Assembly (NCBI GenBank): GCA_019828595.1
Contig: JAHQRK010000006.1
Span: 2,232,001-2,296,000, forward strand
DNA: 64,000 nt
Source of the DNA: Aphanomyces cochlioides
Lineage: Eukaryota > Oomycota > Saprolegniomycetes > Saprolegniales > Verrucalvaceae
Direction of reading: 5' to 3'
Below the pieces are notes generated by a model. That model ran no database searches. It worked only from the letters and a program-made list of their open reading frames with translations, and had not been told where the DNA came from. The position numbers and the translations under genes are program-made. Of this stretch, positions 56,070-64,000 are shown piece by piece; within the stretch, counting starts at the first letter, position 1, and each line of letters opens with the position of its first letter.

Positions 56070-57340
56070 TCTTCAGGCAGCTGGAACATCCTTCATTAAA
56101 CATTTAATGGGCTCCCAAGTATTTTCGGTTGGTTCCAACCGACGCCACTTGATCTCCATTTCAAATTTCTTTGTCTCTGCATTGCAACTCACTTTTCCAA
56201 ATGTTTTAACTTCATGATTCTTTTTATTGTGTGCAGCTTGTTCAATGAGCTCTCCAGAGACATTTAGAGAGCTTTCATGAATGAACTTTATCCTCGTCGC
56301 GTGGAATGCTCGGATCGACTTTGCGATAAGATTTTCAATCTCATTAACCGAAGCACTTGGTAACATTTGCTCGTCCTTTCCACATATTCTGCAGTTTCGA
56401 TCGGGAAGGGTCATCCACAGTTGCTATTAAAAAAATCTCCAACGTCAAACCATGGCACACGCTGACCGCCCCTTCGCTACTTTTTTCACGCATTGTTTAA
56501 TGCAATATGCATGACATCCAACGATACTTGGATATCACATGAGAGAGAAGACATTTCAAAAATCAAGTCATCGAGAATTTTCAATGAGCTCGTGGCGCGC
56601 ATCAGCATTTTACCACAGCAAAATGCTTCTGGGCAAAGAAGTGGTAAATCGCACTGTTCTCCGAATGTTTCAAGCTCTTTTGGCCGAATGGCGCATGTCT
56701 TAAAAGATTGACCCAAGTTGGTTTTGGTACAATTGATAATCAACAACACTTGCTTGGAATAATTAAATGGCGAAGCTCCGATATCAGTCATAACGGGTTT
56801 ACCCCCTGTGCCCTCCTTGACCCCAATTTATTTCAATTCTAACATGGCTGATGCTGCAATGGAAGAAATGTCCCAATTAAAGTCAGTTGCCTTTCATGAT
56901 CTGTTGAGGTAGGACATTCCAAATGATACATACCAACGCGATAATTCATCAAAGACCACAGCTGCATCAGCCGTAACACAAGGGCACAATCATACAAATT
57001 TAAATTTAGACGCGTTGTCTTTGATAAGCGGAGGTATTTGAAAATGCTATTGCTTTTGTTCATGCAAAAAGTCCCACTGAAGCACTGCGTCTGGCTTGGT
57101 AGCGTGTAATTGCTCTCCCAAAGATCTTGGGACCACTCTTCCCCCTCGTGTTTGAGCGCATTGGAAGCAGTTTGTCACAAATAAGGTGACAACCTCCACG
57201 ACACTAGTCCAACGAAATTTTTCCCGAACAGTGGACAATGTATTTTTGATTGCTTGGTGCCAAACCATTCCCGCGTGGGCTATAATGCAAATTCGGGATT
57301 TTAAGTTTAATTTTGTCATCGTCATCAATCATTGTACTTT
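56070..57340 (-). pseudogene. Chromovirus (Ty3/gypsy) pol relic: integrase and chromodomain
   Basis: Read on the minus strand. An integrase H2C2 zinc-finger region (IIAHAGMVWHQAIKNTL...; CFQCAQTRGGRVVPRSLGE) is at 57047-57300. Broken integrase-core sequence lies around 56840-57060. A chromodomain-type C-terminus (FEMEIKWRRLEPTENTWEP) is at 56073-56414. Several stops and frame shifts interrupt it. The pogo element sits immediately downstream. The 824 bp beyond the pogo element (53511-54334) are probably the remaining 3' part of this retroelement. No long terminal repeats were found. Confidence 0.8.
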
Positions 57341-57467
57341 CGTTGAATATTTGTAATTTCCATGAAGGTCTTCCAACAAAACAATATGTCTACTTGTGAT
57401 GAAATAAACTATGGGGTCTGCGGGAAGTTGCCGGTTTGATAAAAACCCAAATGGATCACATGTATTA

Positions 57468-58329
57468 TTATAGAATACTATTCACCTCGCGCTCAAAGCT
57501 GAAACAACAGAAATTGAAGTTTGAGAGAGTCGTGCTGTCGCTCGTTGTAGCAAAAGTGTCTGAAGCTGCTTCCATCTTTGCAACTAGTACAAGCGCACCC
57601 GTCTCGGGACAGCGAACAACTGTCTTGATAACTTGATTTGGACTCCACTTCACATTGATTGGAAAATTGATCCGAATCGTTGACTGGGGCAAGTCGCTGA
57701 TGACATCCGTGTGTGTTTGGAGTTGCTTTTTCAACGCCATGATCATTGGATGATAATTTGCGATTTTCTTCGAATCAATCTCTTCCTTGAAAATATTGTC
57801 AACATTGGCCATAATGATTGGCCAATTATAACTAACCAATCCAAAACGCCCATTCTTTGAAACTTCAAATTTGAGTTTGTTCACTCCAGATGGAAGGGAG
57901 AGCGTCAAAACAAGCATCTCATGCATTGTTTCGGGATCATTGTAAACTGCTAGATTGCATGGAGGGTTAGAAAAGACACAAGAATCACTCTCTTCATCAT
58001 CAGAGTACTCCTCCTCGTGCTCTTCCGCTTTGTGACTTTTAAGTGGGCGTAGCTCGTCGATTTCATCCATAGTCGACTCATCAGCACATGCATCGCGACC
58101 TACTACATACAATTAAGCTGCGATTCATTTCATTCGTACACTCTGTGCCTAGTCGGGCTCGTGTTTTGCTGAGATGCATGCGAAAACAGTTGAGAGACAC
58201 ACGTCGAAAGGGAACGTGTGCGGCGTAGATTGTCTTGGGCTTGTCCTTTGGTTCAATTGAACCATCGCGAATTAGCTTCTCCAAGAGTTTTTGCTCTGGG
58301 CCATTGCTGGCCCATCTGTACTCAACCAT
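57468..58329 (-). CDS. Unrecognised two-exon protein in the repeat region
   Basis: Two exons (intron 58103-58139, only 37 bp) join in frame to give 274 residues with no stops. The N-terminal 60 residues form a compact basic unit (EYRWASNGPEQKLLEKLIRD; NCFRMHLSKTRARLG) that could bind nucleic acid. An acidic linker (EEHEEEYSDDEESDS) follows, then a strand-rich domain (MLVLTLSLPSGVNKLKFEVS; IRINFPINVKW). An intact frame among decayed elements suggests either a live gene or a cargo gene of a mobile element. I do not recognise the family and assign no function. Confidence 0.55.
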
Positions 58330-60242
58330 TCGAAATGAGAAGTGAAAACATATATCTTTGCTCTATTCGTGTTTCCCTCCAGCTTTTTCGCCCTCAAACA
58401 CACAATTACGGATATAGGACACATTATCCGTACAGCTACTACACATCTTCAAGTTGGTATTTTGAAGTTGTGAAACGCCATTTTGACCACATTTATGATA
58501 AGTTTTTTCAGAGGTGATTTTAGCTTCTCTGATTGGGCTAAACTTTAAATTTCAAGCATATCTTTGTTCGCCATGATGTGAGCAACACAATGACGTGTTT
58601 GAAGTTTGTCAATTCCAAGAATTGAAAAAAGTTTCGGCCAATGAAAATCAATATATTTCACAAAATATAATATTTTCAGGAGTTTTGAAAGGGACTTTCT
58701 CACTGACGAAGACCTTGCGTCTGCATCTTGCAGCATATCATTGGGCACGTTTGGTCCAATTATCAAGTTATGCTTCGTCGTTGGCTCGAAAAGATGTTTT
58801 GACGACAGCATTGCCGTCCAAAAGACGCATGTTTTGAATCTTTTTGTTTAACAAAACCACAATCTTCCACCATATATTTTTAATAAATATGGAATATAAT
58901 ATTATAAAATGCATACATTAATCAAATGAAACTTAAAAAAAATTAATTATGAAAAATATTTAAAAATCTGTCGTTATGAGCCTGGATGCTATCACTTTCA
59001 AACATGTCGGCTGACACATATTTCCTTGATGGCATGATACTTGCCCAGCATACGCCCCACGGAAGCGCTGCTGTTGGCATTCGTCGGTTTAGAGAGATGT
59101 TTGGTACATCTCCTAGATGCTGCAGTCTTGCCTGGAGTCTCGTTGGAGAGAATCGACCACTGGGTTCTCTTCCAATTCACCTGCTCTGATAATAGATATC
59201 TAGTTCAAAAAGTAGGCATAGAGTTTATCTTCCAATTTGTATGCAACTTACATTAATCGTAATTCGTCGAGAGAAATACAAATTTTAAGTATGAGAAATG
59301 TGAATCGCTGAGAGAACTCTCAGTATTTTCGTGCATCGGCCATTAATTTGATCCGAAATATATGATATTTTGTATTGCCTCACTATTGGAGATACCTTGT
59401 CGAATTTGCTGATGATGGCCTCAGCAATAGGGTGGGCCAATAGAGTAACTAAAAATTCAAAAAATGTACCCAATCATGCCAAAAACAAATCATAAAGTTA
59501 TCATTTATAGGATCGCATGCTCTACTATGCATACGGAGTAGGCATTGGAGACAATGAAGCATTCACCATGTTCACTAGTAAGACGTATCTACAACACTAG
59601 GTAGCCTATACATTGACTAGCTGCAATTTTGTGGATTTTATATCGAAATTCCACCTCGCTAAGCCGAGAAAGCCTCCATCATGTTGACCCATTGTAGCTG
59701 AAAAAGTGCAAATACTATGAGCACTAACTCCAGTTTGAATCTATAGTTTGGAATTTCATTTGTATCGTCTGTTCAAATGATAACAGGATATAAAATGATG
59801 TCTATGTATGAAACTTCTATTGCTCTGCTTGTGAAAACAAGGCACGCTTTGACAGTATCGCGCCACGACTGTCTCAAACTGTGTCTTGTACACGAGATTT
59901 CAAATCAGCATGATCATTCTTGCAAATGTCATGTTCAGAGGGAGTTGTAGATTAGTGAGACATTAAACTTTTACTACGCATTATGTATGATCTGGGCAAA
60001 GCAAACGTTCATCTCTGTCGTTGTCATCACTTGAAAGTCTAGCTACATAATGATATTAAACGCCATACGTATTGCATGAGCGCTAGGAACTCGTTTGCTA
60101 TTTGCAGCCGGAGGTGGCTTGGCGACAACTCTGAAAATCACTAAGTCGATTACATTTGTCCAATCAAACGTATTCAATAAAATAATTGGTCAAAATTTAC
60201 AAGCCGAAATTCCTCTCAGCAAATTCCGATAACAAGTCAATA
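58330..60242. other. AT-rich, gene-poor stretch with possible transposase debris
   Basis: Nothing firm in 1.9 kb. A minus-strand frame of 88 codons (58545-58811) is unrecognised. A plus-strand piece at 59019-59187 (RRFREMFGTSPRCCSLAW...) resembles the N-terminal part of PIF/Harbinger- or ISXO2-like transposases found in eukaryotes, but is too short to call. Confidence 0.35.
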
Positions 60243-60298
60243 CTACACCTTTGCTCGTCCAACTTGAGAGAAAGCCACAGTCAATTTGATAATAAATA
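60243..60298. repeat. Left 56-bp terminal inverted repeat of Tc1/mariner-like element
   Basis: Reverse complement of 61637-61692 without mismatch. Confidence 0.92.
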
Positions 60299-60579
60299 TT
60301 TCCGAATTTATTTCATTTCTAAATGAACAAAATTAAATGAAACGAATGCATTCAATGTGAAAATATCCTCATTCAATATGGTAGGAAAAATCAGTTCCCA
60401 TACTCCATATCCACCATTCGAATGGCCCTCTCAACATTGGCTTGGCAGTGCAAGGCTTCTCTCACAACAAGCGTCTTCGTTATGAGCCCCAATGACTCTT
60501 CACCAGCCACGTGCAGAAGCATCATTCGAGATTCAAGGAATGTTGCGAATTCACGGCGGTCAAACATCTCTTGTGTATG

Positions 60580-61468
60580 TCAGGCCAGGTAGCGCTTGAT
60601 CCCAGACTTCATCACACTAAAGCAGTACTCGACAGGGTTGAGCATCGGAGAATAAGGACCCAGTCGAAGCAGAACCAAGTCTTCATGGGGAGCGCAACGA
60701 GTCTCGGTCTGGCTGTGCGCCGGCGCGTTGTCGAGGACGACCACCACATTCTTGTTCCGGTAATTTGCTTCCCATGATTCAAACGACTTGACAGTGCTGT
60801 AGATGGTGTCGACAAACAAAGCGTTTTCGTCCATTTTGATGCTTCCACGGCAGAAGCGATGACAAACCACGCCATCCTCACGAAACAGCAAGTTGAAGCT
60901 GCAAATTTGGACCATGTGAAGATGGCAGGATTGCCGTCGCTCTCTGACCGCGCTTCGAGCGTCCTTGGCTTCTCTTGCAATATAGGTTGTAGTTTGTCTC
61001 ATCATAATAGACGATGTAATCTCCGTTTCGTTGGTGCTGCACAAGTTTCTCGGCAAATCGACGACGTTTTTCCTTGTTGGCATCATTGTTGCAGGCTTCT
61101 GCTTCGATTCTTGTTTGTTTCACAGTGTATAACATCCCGATCAAGTGCCGACTTATCGTTTGAGTTGAGATTTTGACACTGGGGAATTCGGTCTCGAGGA
61201 ATATTTTCATTTGGCCTAGCGTGTACATGCAATTCTCATTCAAATAACGCTCTAAGGCATTTTTCATTTCCTCGGTTACCTTTATTTGATGCGGGCCACC
61301 ACGGGGCAAGTATGTAGCTCGATTGTTGCTGATGATTCTGTAAGCTGTAGACAACGGAACACAGTTGTGCTTCGCAATGATTTTCTAGTCGGGGTCTCCC
61401 CGATTGTACGCATCGAGAACCCTCTGCTTTTCCTCGTCCGTTGGGGTGCGCTTTCCAGGCCTTTGCAT
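60580..61468 (-). pseudogene. Tc1/mariner (IS630-type) transposase with in-frame stop and frame shifts
   Basis: Starts at the ATG at 61468 (MQRPGKRTPTDEEKQRVLDA). A TAG follows after 31 codons, probably a former Trp codon. The helix-turn-helix part continues (LSTAYRIISNNRATYLPRGG). The catalytic triad region is visible as YIVYYDETNYNLY, VVVVLDNAPAHS and LGPYSPMLNPVEYCFSVMKS. At least one frame shift lies near 60880-60980. Confidence 0.85.
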
Positions 61469-61636
61469 CACCGAAGATTGAAAAATGACTTCATTGGCTG
61501 CATGCTGCTTACACTGACTGTATCTCCACTTTGGCGCCTAAACTTCCCGAGTCTCATGTTGGATGTGGCATTTCCCACTTTGAATACGACGTTCTCGTTT
61601 ATTGGGTCTCTTTTAAATTTGAATTAAATATTCTCT

Positions 61637-61692
61637 TATTTATTATCAAATTGACTGTGGCTTTCTCTCAAGTTGGACGAGCAAAGGTGTAG
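61637..61692. repeat. Right 56-bp terminal inverted repeat of Tc1/mariner-like element
   Basis: Perfect partner of 60243-60298, followed by TA. Confidence 0.92.
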
Positions 61693-61791
61693 TATACGAT
61701 TTGTCAACTTTAACACCGTCCCACTTACCTTCGAAACTTTGTATAAAGTCTGAAATATGGACGCAACTTTTGATATACTAGTACACATTAA

Positions 61792-62049
61792 GGGTGCGTC
61801 TGGCAAAATTTCAAAATCAATATGCCATTTTCAGCCAAAATGGGATCAACGATTTATGGCATATTCAAAATGGAGGTAAAACCTCCATTGCGTAAAATGG
61901 CATTTTGGGAGCCTCCACTGAGTATATCCCAACCAAAAATATTGGACTTGGTGCAAAACTCTTGGAGATAAACAAGTTCATATTTTGACTATTGAATTTG
62001 GCCTCAAAATGGCATTTTGGGCCCATATTTTCGGTTGCCAGACGGGCCC
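61792..62049. mobile_element. 258-bp MITE, PIF/Harbinger (Tourist)-like
   Basis: Imperfect inverted ends GGGTGCGTCTGGCAA and TTGCCAGACGGGCCC are flanked by TAA on both sides (61789-61791, 62050-62052), the 3-bp target duplication typical of PIF/Harbinger. No coding capacity. The interior repeats words such as AAATGGCATTTTGG. It appears inserted in the second chromovirus relic. Confidence 0.75.
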
Positions 62050-62053
62050 TAAG

Positions 62054-62880
62054 TACTTCCTACTCTAAAAATGCATACATCTGGGCTTATGCCGCTACTC
62101 CAAATGGCTCCAAGGACCGGCACCAGACAATGGTTCCTTCTCAGTTCCTGGAAGTACATCACTTCCGCCATGGGCCACATAACCCCATATGCAACAGCCA
62201 TTTTCTTCACTGAAGAACTTGAACCAGAGCGACAAAATGTCTTGAACAACACCGGCACCTCTCCGATCAAGTTGTCAGCCTGCTCCCATGAGTTTTCCAT
62301 GTCTTGCAAACCCCACCACTTGCTTCATATGTCTTGGTGGCTGGAACATATCTTGCACCCAACATTGCCTCAATTTCAAAACCTTCGGAGTTGTGAGCAA
62401 CACGTACTAAGAGCTCTGATGTCAAGTCCAAGTCACCAACCGCGCAAAACGTCAAATGGCTTGTATGGACAGACGCACGTTGTGGGTTACAAGATTTTCA
62501 ATGCCGTGTACCCTATGACAGACCACATAAGTTACTACCGCCGGACCAAACCACTTAGTTCTTAGCTTTTTACGCCTGTGGGCCCAAACATCTTGATATA
62601 AAAAACATAATCACCCACTATGAATTGGGTCATAAGAATGCCTTTCTTCTTGTTGTGAGACCTTCGGGTGCATTCACGATTTTTGGCGTTTTGTTCAGAC
62701 ATCTGTTTGTGCATTAAATCAGCGCACAAATTTTGTGCGCTGTTCAGCTTCAGCTAAGGTGGCTGCTACCACTCGACCATACGACGCTATTGTGTCAGAC
62801 GGAGACATAGCTGCTAGTTCAAGATCATCATGATGACCAAATATATGTCGGGCTGTTCGTCGAGTGTCATAAGCCGTTCA
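62054..62880 (-). pseudogene. Second chromovirus relic: integrase C-terminus and chromodomain
   Basis: The minus strand reads, with frame breaks: an integrase-tail part (LRTKWFGPAVVTYVV; HGIENL) at about 62460-62560, DLDLTSELLVRVAHN, and a chromodomain-like end (GFEIEAMLGARYVPATKTYE, then WWGLQDMENSWEQADN after a frame shift near 62325). Weak pol-like sequence continues to about 62880. It differs in sequence from the relic at 56-57 kb, so it is a separate insertion. Confidence 0.6.
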
Positions 62881-63231
62881 CTGAGACTTAATAGGGCCAT
62901 AATACAAAGATATCATGGAAAATGGGCTAACGTGGTTATGCATTTACAGCCACAAATGCATAACCATGTTCATCCTCACACTGCTACAGATAGAGAGGCC
63001 GACTGGAGTTCTGGATTCATGAAAATGTGGGATTTTTCCGAAATTATCCCCTGAAAGGGTAGTTTATCTTTTGTGCGGTGTATTTAGTCTATCTTTGTCC
63101 ATACAACATATTATATATGCTTAGTATCGAATTGTAAAGTGAGTGGTTTGGAGGGAGTGCAAACTGGAGTGTAATCGCCAAAAAAGTTTTACTCATGTCA
63201 ATTCATGTCGACGGCTAAATTATCTTCTGCT
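62881..63231. other. No gene seen
   Basis: About 350 bp between the two retroelement pieces. A 74-codon plus-strand frame (62830-63054) has no recognisable feature. Confidence 0.4.
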
Positions 63232-63372
63232 CTGCCCAGATGGCCTCTCTTTACTCGCCTATCAAACGTCTGGTCTTCGTTTTCAATCCCACCGCGGTAA
63301 GAACCGTCCAGCCTTATCTCCCTGCAAAACTAGAATTTTGGTCTGCGACGTTACGAGCTTTCAACTACATGA
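63232..63372 (+). pseudogene. Ty3/gypsy RNase H fragment 1
   Basis: The plus strand encodes LYSPIKRLVFVFNPTAVRTV, then KLEFWSATLRAFNYMIDHVSG. This is the end of a Ty3/gypsy RNase H domain, whose family has a similar F-x-Y-x-I-x-H-[IV]-x-G ending. It breaks off just after. Confidence 0.6.
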
Positions 63373-63471
63373 TTGATCATGTTTCTGGGAGGTAAAGGTC
63401 TGAGCTGCCAAGCTGTCGTACAGGCGATATGTCGGAAGTTGAATGCAAACAAAAATGAATTCTGATATAAT

Positions 63472-63799
63472 GGTGTGCAAAGTCGCGAATGGGCCATCAT
63501 TGACTGCGAGGCATATGCAGTTGTGGAAAAAATCAAACGTGCCGAATTTCTTCTGCAGTGCCACGATGGATTTGAATTATACACCGACCATAGAAATCTA
63601 CATTTTTAGCCCGAAGGCAATGTGGGCCATGTGCTGACAAGCTACAGCGTTGGAATATGTTTCTCATGGAATATCGCTATCGTTCTACTCACATTTCTGG
63701 AGATGAAAACGTGTGGGCAGATGCATTGTCTCGTTGGGGCTCCGAGGGAAGTGCCATTTGTGTCTTGAAGCTGTCATCATGGGCCTGCGGGAAATAACG
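63472..63799 (+). pseudogene. Ty3/gypsy RNase H fragment 2
   Basis: The plus strand encodes REWAIIDCEAYAVVEKIKRA and ELYTDHRNLHF (RNase H core with the TDHRNL signature). A stop and a frame shift follow, then KLQRWNMFLMEYRYRSTHIS and GEDNVWADALSRWG. It repeats the same domain as fragment 1 in a different sequence, so two elements are nested or adjacent. Orientation is opposite to the chromodomain relic at 62 kb. Confidence 0.8.
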
Positions 63800-64000
63800 A
63801 TTTCAAAGAAATTCATATCAAAATGTTAAGTTTCAAACACTGAATACAATGGCTCGCCATTTTCAATCATGATTTGGGTCAAGTTCACGACGGCGTAGAA
63901 GCAAGTAGGATGTAACGTCAGTCTATGACGAAAAATGCCACCGAGAATTCGAAATTGCTTCAATCTTCTATTGCAAGTTTCATGACGAGCCATGATTTGC
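63800..64000. other. Window end, no feature seen
   Basis: About 200 bp of non-coding sequence after the retroelement fragment. Confidence 0.4.

Larger units (their letters stand above)
60243..61692 (-). mobile_element. Tc1/mariner-like element with long terminal repeats (1450 bp)
   Basis: Bounded by TA on both sides (60241-60242 and 61693-61694) and by perfect 56-bp inverted repeats starting CTACACCTTTGCTCGTCCAA. It carries one damaged transposase on the minus strand. Perfect terminal repeats with a broken gene imply either recent insertion by a helper or very recent decay. Confidence 0.92.

Overview
The window looks like nuclear DNA of an oomycete, most likely Saprolegniales (Aphanomyces-like). 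This is inferred from gene content and structure: split eukaryotic genes with very short GT..(T)AG introns (about 36-70 bp, mostly 40-50), a TFIIH subunit, a three-repeat MYB factor, POC5- and katanin-type centriole/flagellum genes, a mitochondrial glycine decarboxylase, mucin-like surface proteins and chromovirus/pogo/Tc1 relics. Gene spacing is extremely tight: several convergent stop codons lie 5-15 bp apart and one convergent pair overlaps. All exon joins below were worked out by eye from frame continuity and splice sites, without transcripts or database searches.

Region 1 (1-24.8 kb) is gene-dense housekeeping DNA: an anoctamin (3' end outside the window), a TPR/IQ protein, a dephospho-CoA kinase with a hydrophobic N-terminus, a Gfo/Idh/MocA oxidoreductase with a Cys-rich insert, and TFIIH Tfb4/p34. 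Then come two divergently transcribed giant paralogues (PDZ-PDZ-PH-C2-coiled coil-conserved helical region-WH2-like arrays), a stand-alone tryptophan synthase alpha chain, a His-rich TPR protein and glycine dehydrogenase. The giant pair is the best candidate here for an undescribed system: it combines membrane-binding and scaffold domains with C-terminal actin-binding-like repeats.

Region 2 (25.4-37 kb) is a cluster of mucin-like type I membrane proteins (four apparently complete, one truncated). It is interrupted by an EF-hand protein and a sarcosine-oxidase-type flavoenzyme.

Region 3 (37.8-48.5 kb) is again gene-dense: a PGAY-motif protein overlapping a MYB gene, a two-domain membrane nucleotidyl cyclase with swapped catalytic halves, POC5, katanin p60 and a small unknown protein. 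A palindrome, TATCCGGATA, recurs just upstream of at least five gene starts.

Region 4 (48.5-64 kb) changes sharply to AT-rich, repeat-dominated DNA. It holds a cluster of perfect palindromes and a 2.39-kb direct duplication carrying a pogo-like transposon. Wedged between the two copies is an 879-bp inverted copy of a region from 24 kb away (the 3' end of a mucin-like gene). Further on are degraded chromovirus (Ty3/gypsy) pieces in both orientations, an unrecognised two-exon gene, a Tc1/mariner-like element with 56-bp perfect terminal repeats, and a 258-bp MITE flanked by TAA.
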